Assembly (NCBI RefSeq): GCF_003732665.1
Contig: NZ_MOBP01000002.1
Location: forward strand, 124,001 to 188,000
From: Pseudomonas frederiksbergensis
Lineage (GTDB): Bacteria > Pseudomonadota > Gammaproteobacteria > Pseudomonadales > Pseudomonadaceae
DNA: 64,000 nt
Direction of reading: 5' to 3'
Positions 34,217 through 42,599 of this stretch are shown in pieces. Both the position numbers and the translations under genes were made by a program. Under the pieces are notes generated by a model. The model worked only from the letters and a program-made list of their open reading frames with translations. It had not been told where the DNA came from and did no database searches. How positions within the stretch are numbered: the first letter of the stretch is position 1; each line of letters opens with the position of its first letter.

Positions 34217-34875
34217 CGGCGCTCCTCTACCAGATAACCGACACCGCGAATGGTGCGGATCAGGTCACTGGAGAATTTCTTGCGCAGGTGATGGATGTGC
34301 ACTTCCAGGGTGTTGCTTTCAGCTTCCTCGTTCCAGCCGTACAGCAATTGCATCAAGTGATCCCGGGTGATGACCCGGCCCGGTGGCGAGAGCAATTCGT
34401 GGAGCAACTGATATTCCTTGGGCGTCAGCGCCACCGGTTCACCTTGGTAACTGACTTGCTGGGTGCCGGGGTTGAGCCTGATGCCGGCGTGTTCGATCAG
34501 CATCTGTGCGCGCCCGGCACTGCGGCGCAGCAAGGCACGCAACCGGGCCTTCAGCTCCGCCAGGTCAAAAGGCTTGATCAGGTAATCGTCGGCCCCGGCA
34601 TCCAGCCCGGCGATGCGCTCTTCTGTGGCGTCCCGGGCGGTGAGGATCAGCACTGGCAGGTTGGAACCGCTGTCCCGCAGACGGCGCAGCACTTGCAAGC
34701 CGTCCATGCGCGGCAGCCCGAGGTCGAGCACGGCCAGGTCGAAGGTTTCACTGAGCAGCGCGTGCAAGGCGCTGCTGCCATCCTGCAACCAGTCGACCGT
34801 GTAGCCCTCGCGGCCCAGGGCCTGATGGATGCCCTCGCCGAGAGCCACGTCATCCTCGATCAGTAATAAGCGCAC
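34213..34875 (-). CDS. OmpR-family response regulator (QseB-like)
   Basis: The 220-residue regulator has a receiver domain (LLLIEDDVALGEGIHQAL; phosphoacceptor in AVLDLGLPRMDG; lysine in YLIKPF). The C-terminal winged helix of the OmpR/PhoB type contains VALTPKEYQLLHELL and VHIHHLRKKF. It pairs with the sensor kinase downstream (ATGA overlap) and lies 11 bp after the TPR gene. It may regulate its own seven-gene operon. Confidence 0.9.
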   Translation of the reverse strand: MRLLLIEDDVALGEGIHQALGREGYTVDWLQDGSSALHALLSETFDLAVLDLGLPRMDGLQVLRRLRDSGSNLPVLILTARDATEERIAGLDAGADDYLIKPFDLAELKARLRALLRRSAGRAQMLIEHAGIRLNPGTQQVSYQGEPVALTPKEYQLLHELLSPPGRVITRDHLMQLLYGWNEEAESNTLEVHIHHLRKKFSSDLIRTIRGVGYLVEERR

Positions 34876-34886
34876 ACGGACTCCTG

Positions 34887-35531
34887 TCAGTTGAGTTTTT
34901 TGTTCACGTCCACCAGCAACGCGTCGATCTCTTTGCGGCGTCCCGCATCAGCGACTTCCCGACCAGGACGAGGGGCGGCCTGCAGGGCTTTTTGCAGAGC
35001 GTCCTTGGCTTCACCGTAGCGCTTTTGACGGTAGAGGTGATCGCCCCAGAAGTACAGACTATCGATGCCCGTCGGGTTCAGTTGCAAGGCTTGCTTGAGC
35101 AGTTGTTCGGCCTTGTCCGAGTCGCCGAAGCCGATGGGCCAGCCCGGCACGCGGTCGTAAAGTGCCGCGAGGCTGGTGTAGGCCGAGCCCTGCAAGGCAT
35201 TGGGGTCCAGAGAAAGGGCTTTTTCCAGGTCGACCTTCGCCGCTTTCACTTTGCTCAAGGCACCCAGACCACCCTGGGCGCCGGCCCAACTGCTGGTGAC
35301 AATCCCGGACCAGATCCAGGCTTCAGCCAGCGTCGGACGCTCCCGTGTGAACGCCGATGCCTGATCGGCGAGTTTTTCGAAGGCGGCGGTACGCTGCTCG
35401 GCCGGGACTTCGTACTGAATGTGCCCCCAATTTTGCTGGATGCCGCTGAGGCGTTGCTGATCGGCGGCGTCCAGGGCCCAGACACTCTGGCTCAACGCGC
35501 CCAGCAACAGGCAGGCGATTAATTTTTTCAT
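34887..35531 (-). CDS. Exported TPR-like repeat protein
   Basis: The 214-residue protein has a signal peptide (MKKLIACLLLGALSQSVWA). Helical repeats of the tetratricopeptide type follow, such as AEQLLKQALQLNPTGIDSLYFWGDHLY and KVDLEKALSLDPNALQGSAYTS. It should be a periplasmic protein-interaction factor. Its ATG overlaps the stop of the SDR gene by four bases. A link to sensing by the adjacent kinase is possible but not shown. Confidence 0.82.
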   Translation of the reverse strand: MKKLIACLLLGALSQSVWALDAADQQRLSGIQQNWGHIQYEVPAEQRTAAFEKLADQASAFTRERPTLAEAWIWSGIVTSSWAGAQGGLGALSKVKAAKVDLEKALSLDPNALQGSAYTSLAALYDRVPGWPIGFGDSDKAEQLLKQALQLNPTGIDSLYFWGDHLYRQKRYGEAKDALQKALQAAPRPGREVADAGRRKEIDALLVDVNKKLN

Positions 35532-36337
35532 GGCTTGAGGTTCTCGTTGTCGGGTTTCTGGCTCAGGCGACGGATCAGCGGCAACTGCTTGCGCAGCCCC
35601 TTGTCCACCACGGTGGGCAGTAAGCTGTTGAGGCGCACGAAGAAACGCTCCGGCCAGCCCAGATAGAGATCGCGGCGGTCACCGGCAATCGCATGGATCA
35701 CCGCCGAGGCGACGGTTTGCGGATCATCGACATTGGCCTTCAGCGCATCATTCAAGGCCTGGGCCGCCGGGCTGTTCATCGTTGTGCGAGTCGCCCGGGG
35801 CGCGACGTAGAGCACGCCGACCCGGGTGTCCGCCAATTCCCGGCGCAGCGCTTCGGAGAAACCGCGCAGGGCAAACTTGGTCGCGCAATAACTGGCGTAA
35901 CCGGCGTAACCGATGGAGCCATAGGTCGAGCCGACGTTGACCACCATCGCGCTGTCGGCCTGTTTGAGCAGCGGCAGCAGGAGTTTGGTCAGGCAGATCG
36001 GTGCGCTGATGTTCACCGCCAGCATCGCGTTGATTTCACTGTCGTCCAACTGTTCAAGCATGGCGAAGTGATTGATCCCGGCGGCGTTGATCAACAGGTT
36101 GATGTCGCCGATGGCCTCGGCGGCGACCAGGACTTTGCGGCGGTCGGCGAGGAACGTCAGGTCGGCAGCGACCCAGGCCAGATGCTGTGGGTAGCGCTGC
36201 ATCAACGGTTCCAGCACTTCCCGGTGCCGGGACACGGCCAACACCCGGGCACCACTGGCGCACAGGGCGCTGGCGATGGCCAGGCCGATGCCGCCACTGG
36301 CGCCGGTCAAGACAACGCGAGCCTCAGTCAGGCGCAT
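35528..36337 (-). CDS. Short-chain dehydrogenase/reductase
   Basis: The 269-residue SDR has the cofactor motif VVLTGASGGIGLAIASAL, INAAGIN, and the catalytic Ser/Tyr/Lys in VNVGSTYGSIGYAGYASYCATKFAL. It ends with a C-terminal tail rich in basic residues (LRKQLPLIRRL). Start ATG 36337 overlaps the upstream HDO gene by 14 bases. In this operon it probably reduces or oxidises a carbonyl or alcohol on the product made by the AMP ligase and HDO. Confidence 0.88.
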   Translation of the reverse strand: MRLTEARVVLTGASGGIGLAIASALCASGARVLAVSRHREVLEPLMQRYPQHLAWVAADLTFLADRRKVLVAAEAIGDINLLINAAGINHFAMLEQLDDSEINAMLAVNISAPICLTKLLLPLLKQADSAMVVNVGSTYGSIGYAGYASYCATKFALRGFSEALRRELADTRVGVLYVAPRATRTTMNSPAAQALNDALKANVDDPQTVASAVIHAIAGDRRDLYLGWPERFFVRLNSLLPTVVDKGLRKQLPLIRRLSQKPDNENLKP

Positions 36338-36998
36338 GCAGGTTCTCCCCATCACGCGGCAAGCCGCGGAACATGTCGGTGTAGAGCCGATAGACCACTT
36401 TCGAGGCGTGGATAACGGCAGCCTGGTCGGCAGGGTCATCCAGGGTGTTCATCAGGCGGCGGTAAGTCTGCATATGCTCCACATCAAGGGCACCGTGGGA
36501 GCTGAGGTAGCTGAAAGCGTTTTCCGGCAGGTCCAGGCGCTCGCGAATGCTGCCGGCCGCGTGGGTGGCCAGGGCGATGCTGGTGCCTTCCAGCACATTG
36601 ACCATGCCGAACAGGCCCACGGGATTGTCCCGGGCAATCAGGTCGTAGAGGTAACTGACCATCAGTTCAATCGGCATCGACGGACGTCCGTCGCGCACCG
36701 CCTCCTTGTCACCGCCGCAGACGTCGATATCGTTCAGCACCCATTGCTCATGGCCGTATTCGTCCTCGATGTACTCGCAGACGGCTTTGCGCAACCATTC
36801 CAGGCGTGACGGCAAACGCGCACCACACGCCATCATCAACGGCACGGTATGGCGCACGTGGTAGTAAGCCTGGATCAGGAAGGCGCGGTAGCTTTCGAGG
36901 CTGACGTTGCCTTCGAGGGCGTCGCGGATGATGGGCAGATTGAACAGCTCATGGCGTTCCTGAAGAGTGGCTTCTTGCAGCGTGTCGAAAAAGGTCAT
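36324..36998 (-). CDS. TenA-like heme-oxygenase-like diiron oxidase (HDO)
   Basis: The 224-residue all-helical protein shows the canonical ligand set of HDO enzymes: ExxH in IEDEYGHEQW (E80, H83), a central glutamate in NVLEGTS (E137), and HxxxDxxH in SSHGALDVEHMQ (H168, D172, H175). Family members include the fatty-acid decarboxylase UndA and C-C or N-oxidising enzymes. A thiaminase role is unlikely because of the operon. It overlaps the AMP ligase gene by four bases, which suggests that an activated acyl or amino acid is its substrate. Confidence 0.82.
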   Translation of the reverse strand: MTFFDTLQEATLQERHELFNLPIIRDALEGNVSLESYRAFLIQAYYHVRHTVPLMMACGARLPSRLEWLRKAVCEYIEDEYGHEQWVLNDIDVCGGDKEAVRDGRPSMPIELMVSYLYDLIARDNPVGLFGMVNVLEGTSIALATHAAGSIRERLDLPENAFSYLSSHGALDVEHMQTYRRLMNTLDDPADQAAVIHASKVVYRLYTDMFRGLPRDGENLHAPD

Positions 36999-38476
36999 GA
37001 TGCGGGTCCCTCGGAAAAAGCGAATTCAGTGAGTTGCGCCCGGTAGCGCTCGACAATGGCGTCCCGGCGCGGTCGGCCATTGGCGGTCAGCAAGCCGTTG
37101 GCGGGAGTGAAAGGATGCTCAAGGCGGGACCAGTGATGGACCTGCGCGTAATCGGGCAAGGCTTCGTTGGCTTCGGCCACGGCGGCGGCCAGTTCGGCGT
37201 CGGTGCAGTCCGGGCGATGGGGCCAGAGCAAGGCGTGGTTGCGGGGCATCGCTTCGCCGTAGACGAACGCCTGGGCGATATACCGACGCTGGGTCAGTTC
37301 AGCCTCGACCCACTCGGGGTTCACGTTGCGCCCGAAACTGGTCACGAATTGGTGCTTCTTGCGCCCCTTGAGGTACAGAAAACCTTCAGGGTCGAACTCG
37401 CCGAGATCGCCACTGGGCCACCACTCGTCGGCGTGTGGCACGTCCCCTAAATAGCCCAGCAGGGTCGAGCCCTTGATCAGCACTTCATCGTCATCGGCCA
37501 AGCGGATTTCCACATGGGGCAAGGGCTGGCCGACACTGCCGGCACGGCGTGCGCCCGGCCGGTTGAGGCACACCACTGAGGCGCATTCCGACAGCCCGTA
37601 ACCTTCGTAGACCGGGATGCCAATGCGTTGCGCCCGGTGCAACAGCTCCTCGGCCACCCGCGCACCGCCCACGGCGGCAAACCGCAAGAATTGAGGGTTG
37701 AAGGCCTTTTGCTCGGCGGCGTTGACCAGCATCAGCAGCAATTGCGGCACCAGGATCAGGCTCTCCGGCGCGCGGTTGGCCAGGCAAGCGAGCAACTTGG
37801 ACGCATCGACGCCACTGGCGCCCTGGATGCCCAGGGTTTGCTGGCTGGGCAGGCTCAACGTCGCACCGGCGTACAGCGCGGCGTAACAGCCGATGTTTTC
37901 CAGCAGGATCGCCAGGGGCAGCAGCGCCAGGTGATGCTGCGGATCGGTCGGTTTACTGGCCTGATCCAGCTCACGGGCGACCTTGATAATGCTCTCGGCA
38001 CTCAGGCATACCCCTTTGGGCGTACCGGTGGTGCCCGAGGTGAAGGTCAGCTTGGCCGTGCCTTCGGGCATCCGGGGCGGGCCATCGAAAGTGCGGCGCC
38101 AGAATTCACCGAGCGACTCGTACCCGGCCGCTTCCAGTTCGGCATGCAGTCCCGGCTCGGCAATCACCCGCTCTGCCTGGCTTTGCTCCAGGCAATGACG
38201 GCGTTGGGCGGCGCTGAAAAAGGGTGGCAGCGTCAGGCAGGTCACGCCTTCGAACAGCGCGGCCAGGTCCCAGAGCATGGCCTCGACGCCGTTGTCCAGC
38301 GCCAGCGCTACAACCCCGACGTGTTCATCGCGAAGACGCTGCTGGCGGTACATCACTTCGGCGTAAAGCGTGGCGTAGTCCAGTTTCAGCCGATCCCCCC
38401 ATAAGGCGGTGGCGTTGGTCTTACGTTCGGCATGGCTGCGCAAGGTCTGTTTGAAACGCTCGACTTCAGGCGACAT
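36995..38476 (-). CDS. AMP-dependent acyl/amino-acid ligase
   Basis: The 493-residue enzyme belongs to the ANL adenylating superfamily. The core motifs are LTFTSGTTGTPKGVCLS (A3), YEGYGLSECASVV (A5), and GDLGEFDPEGFLYLKGRKK (A7-A8). The A10 region reads TANGRPRRD, with arginine where the catalytic lysine usually lies, so full ligase activity may be altered. The start at 38476 overlaps the upstream gene by 11 bases. No acyl carrier protein lies nearby, so the product is probably an acyl-CoA or acyl-AMP. It should supply the activated substrate for this operon. Confidence 0.85.
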   Translation of the reverse strand: MSPEVERFKQTLRSHAERKTNATALWGDRLKLDYATLYAEVMYRQQRLRDEHVGVVALALDNGVEAMLWDLAALFEGVTCLTLPPFFSAAQRRHCLEQSQAERVIAEPGLHAELEAAGYESLGEFWRRTFDGPPRMPEGTAKLTFTSGTTGTPKGVCLSAESIIKVARELDQASKPTDPQHHLALLPLAILLENIGCYAALYAGATLSLPSQQTLGIQGASGVDASKLLACLANRAPESLILVPQLLLMLVNAAEQKAFNPQFLRFAAVGGARVAEELLHRAQRIGIPVYEGYGLSECASVVCLNRPGARRAGSVGQPLPHVEIRLADDDEVLIKGSTLLGYLGDVPHADEWWPSGDLGEFDPEGFLYLKGRKKHQFVTSFGRNVNPEWVEAELTQRRYIAQAFVYGEAMPRNHALLWPHRPDCTDAELAAAVAEANEALPDYAQVHHWSRLEHPFTPANGLLTANGRPRRDAIVERYRAQLTEFAFSEGPAS

Positions 38477-39143
38477 GGCTGGCGCCCTCGATGGAAGACG
38501 GCAATCCCAGGCGGTTGAACATCCCGATGTTGCGCAAATGAATGAACCCGGCGCGGATGTTGCCGACATGCACCCAAGGCTTGCTTTCGTAATAACTGCC
38601 CCAGTGCTGGCGCTCGTCGCCCAGCCGCGCAGGGTCGGCGGCACAGAGCGTCACCGGTTTCAAACCGAGGCGATGGAAGCTGTTCACCAGGCCGACGTTG
38701 CCGGTGAACGCCACCCATTCCAGGCCGCCCATGGCCAGCAGGTAGGTGATGGCGATGATGCTCAGGCGCGCACTGCCGGTGTCGCTGGCAGCCAGGTTGC
38801 CCACCTCCACGATACCGGCGCGGTCTACGGGACGATCGGCAGCGGCGCTGATCAGCGGGTCGATGGATTCGTCCAGGTAACGCTCCAGGAACAGCGGCTC
38901 GTCATTCGCCCGACGCACGCCGGCCACCGCGCAGAGATCGCCGGTCGCGTTGCTCATGCCGAACAGTTCGGGCATGAAATGCCGGATATCGGCGCCGTGG
39001 GCCGTGCGGAAACGTTGCTGGATATAGGCTTCGAAGACTGGACGCTGGGGCTCGTCCGGCAAGGCTCTGGCCAGACTCATCTGCGGGGTTTCGGCTTGGC
39101 CGAACTGCAGGGGCAAAGGGATGTTCCAGTCGAAATCGGGCAT
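38466..39143 (-). CDS. Thermostable-hemolysin-like (T_hemolysin) GNAT-fold protein
   Basis: The 225-residue protein resembles the thermostable hemolysin family (PF12261): RFRTAHGADIRHFMPELFGM, VEVGNLAASDTGSARLSIIA and VAFTGNVGLVNSFHRLGL. That family has a GNAT-like fold related to acyl-transferring autoinducer synthases, so despite the name it may be an acyltransferase. It is the first gene of the tight operon running to the sensor kinase. With an AMP ligase, HDO and SDR downstream, a small acylated signal or lipid is a plausible product. Confidence 0.75.
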   Translation of the reverse strand: MPDFDWNIPLPLQFGQAETPQMSLARALPDEPQRPVFEAYIQQRFRTAHGADIRHFMPELFGMSNATGDLCAVAGVRRANDEPLFLERYLDESIDPLISAAADRPVDRAGIVEVGNLAASDTGSARLSIIAITYLLAMGGLEWVAFTGNVGLVNSFHRLGLKPVTLCAADPARLGDERQHWGSYYESKPWVHVGNIRAGFIHLRNIGMFNRLGLPSSIEGASHVA

Positions 39144-39331
39144 TGCAGGACACCTCCCGGGGTCAGTTTGGGAGGAGTATCGGGGGCCTTTCTTAACGGA
39201 GTCTGAAGGTCACAAAAAGCAGGCGGGCGCGCCACCTTCAGATTGCCTTAAGGCTGTACAGGCACGGTGGCGCCGGCCAAACCAGGCTGCGCGAATGAGT
39301 CGCCAGCCCTCCAGACTTCACGAGGCCCGTT

Positions 39332-39904
39332 ATGACCCGCGATTCAGTCGCTCACCGCTATGGAAAACTGTCGATCACCTTGCATTGGCTGATGCTGGCA
39401 CTGTTTGTTGGCGTCTACGCCTGCATCGAAATCAAAGGGCTGCTGCCCCGTGGCAGCACTGCTAAAAGCCTGTTCATGGGGCTGCATGGCGTATTCGGTA
39501 TCAGCATTTTTGTGTTGGTCTGGGTCCGATTGCTCGGACGCCTGACACCACGTCCGCCGATCACCCCGGCCCCGCCGGGCTGGCAAACCGGCGTGTCGCA
39601 CCTGATGCACTTGGCGCTTTATGTGTTGATGATTGTTACGCCCGTGTTGGGCTGGTTGACCCTGGCCGTCGCCGGCAAATCGATGCCTTATTTCGGCTTC
39701 CCGTTGCTCTCGCCGGTGGCCGCTGATCCGGACCTGGCCAAGCAGATTAAGTATTGGCATGAACTGCTCGGCAGCAGCGGTTACTGGTTGATCGGTTTGC
39801 ACGCCGCAGCGGGGTTGTTCCATCACTACTGGGTGCGGGACAACACCTTGATGCGCATGCTGCCAGGGCGTTCCGGCGTCGTTGTCAAACAGCGTCAGCG
39901 TTGA
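39332..39904 (+). CDS. Cytochrome b561 family protein
   Basis: The 190-residue protein has four membrane segments and the histidines expected to bind two b-type hemes: SITLHWLML, GLHGVFGI, MHLALYVLM and GLHAAAGLFHHYWV. Such proteins move electrons across the inner membrane, often from the quinone pool to periplasmic acceptors such as superoxide. It stands alone on the plus strand. The 188 bp before it contain no recognisable element. Confidence 0.9.
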   Translation: MTRDSVAHRYGKLSITLHWLMLALFVGVYACIEIKGLLPRGSTAKSLFMGLHGVFGISIFVLVWVRLLGRLTPRPPITPAPPGWQTGVSHLMHLALYVLMIVTPVLGWLTLAVAGKSMPYFGFPLLSPVAADPDLAKQIKYWHELLGSSGYWLIGLHAAAGLFHHYWVRDNTLMRMLPGRSGVVVKQRQR

Positions 39905-39955
39905 CCGAGCATCACCCGTCAGGGTAACGAGGGGCTTGCCGCTTTCGCTGCGCGA

Positions 39956-40414
39956 TCAACCCCGCGTCAAATCCAGGCAATAGGTGTAATACCCCGTATC
40001 CCGCACATACCCCAGCGACTCGTAGAGCCGCTGTGCCCCGACGTTATCCGTCGCCGTTTCCAGCACCAAACCCTTCGCCCCCGTGGACAACGCAAAGTCG
40101 CGGGCGGCGTTCATCAGCAATCGCCCTACCCCACGCTCCCTCACCGCCGGTGCGGTGAAAAGATCACTGAGCAGCCAGGTGCGGTGGGCGTCGATGGAGG
40201 AAAACGTCGGGTACAACTGGACGAAACCCAAGGCATCGCCGTTGTCGTCCAGGGCGAGAAAAATGGCGGACTCACCCTGGGCAATGCGCTCGGCGATGAA
40301 GGCTCGGGACTGCGCCAGGTTTGAGGGCTGTTTGTAGAAGCCTCGGTAGGCGTCGAAAAGAGGCGCGATTTGGTCGAGGTGGCTGGCGTCGGCGCGTTGG
40401 GCATGCAGTGTCAT
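39956..40414 (-). CDS. GNAT family N-acetyltransferase
   Basis: The 152-residue protein is a single GNAT domain: LHAQRADASHLDQIAPLFDAYR, then LSDLFTAPAVRERGVGRLLM (acetyl-CoA loop) and VLETATDNVGAQRLYESLGY. ATG 40414 follows GGGAACCTCC with good spacing and is preferred to more distant upstream codons. The substrate is unknown. Confidence 0.85.
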   Translation of the reverse strand: MTLHAQRADASHLDQIAPLFDAYRGFYKQPSNLAQSRAFIAERIAQGESAIFLALDDNGDALGFVQLYPTFSSIDAHRTWLLSDLFTAPAVRERGVGRLLMNAARDFALSTGAKGLVLETATDNVGAQRLYESLGYVRDTGYYTYCLDLTRG

Positions 40415-40600
40415 GGAGGTTCCCTTGCGTAAGGTTTGGTCCGGGCGAAGCGAATAGCAAAACACAGTCCGGCAGACACTCACCAGACCTGCACCGGGTT
40501 TCAGCACTGGGGGGCTGGCGACTTGCCCGATGGCAGCCAACCGGTGACGGCTATGGTTTTGGCTGGCAGCACAACAGGGTCAGGGGGCGAGTCGTACCGT

Positions 40601-40629
40601 GTGGCAAGGGAACCCGGTTCCCTCGCCAC
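40601..40629. terminator. Imperfect hairpin GTGGCAAGGGA / TCCCTCGCCAC
   Basis: The arms pair over about 10 bp with one mismatch and enclose ACCCGGT. The sequence is a REP-like variant (compare 18826-18853). It sits 20 bp past the stop of the minus-strand amidohydrolase gene and could terminate it. Confidence 0.5.
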
Positions 40630-40649
40630 CCTTCTGATGCCAGTATTTT

Positions 40650-42467
40650 TTATAGTTGTTGAACGCCAACAAACGGTGCCTTGGCCCACACCACTTTGCC
40701 GCCGACCATGGTCAACAACACGTTATTGCGCGCCAGTTCAGCCTCGGGCACTTGCATGAAGTTCTTGTCCAGCACGATCAAATCCGCGAACTTGCCGACT
40801 TCGACCGAACCCACCACTGCGTCCAGCTTCAACTGCTCGGCGGCGTTGAGGGTGATGGTGCGCAGCACTTCCTCCCGGGACAGCGCCGGCTCAGCGTTCA
40901 GCCTGCCCGCATAGTTGGGGCCGTAGCTGTGGGGGTTCTGCGGATCGCCGGAGCGGGTGACGCCGATTTTCAACGCGAGGAATTCGTCGAGCGGGTCCAC
41001 CGGCCAGTCGCTGCCATAGGCTACGCGACCGCCCGCCCGGGCGATGCTGCCCGACGGTTCCATGCGGGCAAACCGCGCAGCGCCGAGGTGATCGCTGGTG
41101 CCATCGACGGTGGACGGTGCCTGCTGCGCCCACTGGAACGACATGTTGGCGGTCACGTCCAGTGCCTTGAAACGCGGATAGTCCGCCGGGTCCACTTCCT
41201 CATTGTGAGTAATGGTCGGGCGAAAGGCGTTGCCCGGCAGTTGATGGCGCACGTATTCGATGCTGTCCAGGGAATCGCGCACCGCCCGGTCGCCAGTGGC
41301 ATGCAGGTGCGGATCGAAACCGGCCTCAACCGCTTTCAGCAGCAGCGGATTGAGCACTTGCGGCGGGAAGTACAGTTCGCCGACGTTCTTGCCGGCGGTC
41401 CACTTCGGCGCCTTGTCGGTGCCCGAGTTGTGCAAGTACGGCGTCAACATCGCCCCCGTATCCGCAGGGGCGTTGATGATGCCGTCCATAAACAATTTGA
41501 CGTGACGCATGCTCACGCCCGGCGCGACTTTGGTTTCGCCCTGGTCGTAGGTAGTGGCCAGGGTCTTGGCGTCGGCGATGGTTTTTGCCGGGTCGGTGGC
41601 TGCGGCGGCCGGGTCGAGTTTGATGGCCAGCAACGCCCGGGCGGTCAATTCGCCGGACTGCTGCAAGGTCGTGAAGGCCTTGCCATTCTCCGGCCCCGAC
41701 AAGGCGTCGAAGAAACTGGTGATGCCTTGCTGACGCATGGCGTCGAGTGCGGCGCGGGTCTGGGTCAGTTTTTCGGCGTCGGTGGCGGGCGGCACCACGG
41801 CGGCCATGGTGTCGGCGGCGCCGTCCTCGCAAATACCGTTGGGGTTGCCGGCGCTGTCACGCATGTACTTGCCGTCACTTGGGTTGGGCGTGTTTTTAGT
41901 GATGCCGGCCACTTCCAGGCCCCGGGAGTTTGTCAGCACGGTATGGAAATCGGTGGAACGCACCTGAATCGGGCGTTTGGTCTTGAGCGCATCCAGGGTC
42001 GATTTGTCCGGGTCGCCGTCGAGGCCGTCCATGCCCATGCGATCCCAACTGCCGACCTCCAGCCACACGTCGGGGCCTTTGTCCTTCTCGGCATCGAGGC
42101 AGGCTTGAATGGTGTTCTGGAATTCCTTGCGGGTCATGGTCTGGTATTTCAGGTCGCACAAGGTCATGGCGCGGCCGCCGTCGCCGGGATGCATGTGTGC
42201 GTCGATGAAGCCCGGCATCAGCATGCGCCCGGCCAGATCAATCAGTTGGGTCTGTTTGCCAATGTAGGCAGCAACCCCTTCATCGCTGCCGACATACACG
42301 ATCTTGCCGCCGGTCACGGCAATCGCCTGTTGCACCGAGTTCTTGCCATCGACGGTGTAGACGTAGCCATTGCGCATGACCATATCGGCGCCGGTCGAGC
42401 CGTTGCTCTGGCACCCCACCAACGCCGTCGTCGCCGCAACCGCGATAAATAGCCTGGAAAATTTCAA
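40650..42467 (-). CDS. Amidohydrolase family lipoprotein (YtcJ-like)
   Basis: The 605-residue protein is a metal-dependent amidohydrolase of the YtcJ/N-substituted-formamide-deformylase type. It has PGFIDAHMHPGDGG (metal histidines), DPHLHATGDRAVRDSLD, and VAYGSDWPVDPLDE with the catalytic aspartate. The N-terminus (RLFIAVAATTALVGCQSN) is a lipoprotein signal with lipobox LVGC, so the enzyme is anchored in the envelope. No ATG starts this frame, and TTG at 42467, preceded by GGGGTGAGG, gives the right signal peptide. The substrate is unknown. Confidence 0.85.
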   Translation of the reverse strand: MKFSRLFIAVAATTALVGCQSNGSTGADMVMRNGYVYTVDGKNSVQQAIAVTGGKIVYVGSDEGVAAYIGKQTQLIDLAGRMLMPGFIDAHMHPGDGGRAMTLCDLKYQTMTRKEFQNTIQACLDAEKDKGPDVWLEVGSWDRMGMDGLDGDPDKSTLDALKTKRPIQVRSTDFHTVLTNSRGLEVAGITKNTPNPSDGKYMRDSAGNPNGICEDGAADTMAAVVPPATDAEKLTQTRAALDAMRQQGITSFFDALSGPENGKAFTTLQQSGELTARALLAIKLDPAAAATDPAKTIADAKTLATTYDQGETKVAPGVSMRHVKLFMDGIINAPADTGAMLTPYLHNSGTDKAPKWTAGKNVGELYFPPQVLNPLLLKAVEAGFDPHLHATGDRAVRDSLDSIEYVRHQLPGNAFRPTITHNEEVDPADYPRFKALDVTANMSFQWAQQAPSTVDGTSDHLGAARFARMEPSGSIARAGGRVAYGSDWPVDPLDEFLALKIGVTRSGDPQNPHSYGPNYAGRLNAEPALSREEVLRTITLNAAEQLKLDAVVGSVEVGKFADLIVLDKNFMQVPEAELARNNVLLTMVGGKVVWAKAPFVGVQQL

Positions 42468-42599
42468 CTGCCTCACCCCTGTTCTTATTAGTTTTGGAAG
42501 TGCCCGAACAGACTGTCGCGCCAGCCCGTGGCAGGCAGGGCCTACCCTATAGCGCGCAGTCGAAATCCGGACCTCCACAAATGAGGAGGGGTCAGGCAA

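Noticed and set aside
36324..36998. Thiaminase II (TenA) for thiamine salvage
   Set aside because: The complete ExxH/E/HxxxDxxH iron-ligand set and its place between an AMP ligase and an SDR gene fit a diiron oxidase better; no thiamine gene is nearby.
38466..39143. Haemolysin toxin
   Set aside because: The family name is historical; the fold resembles GNAT acyltransferases, there is no signal peptide, and the operon is enzymatic.
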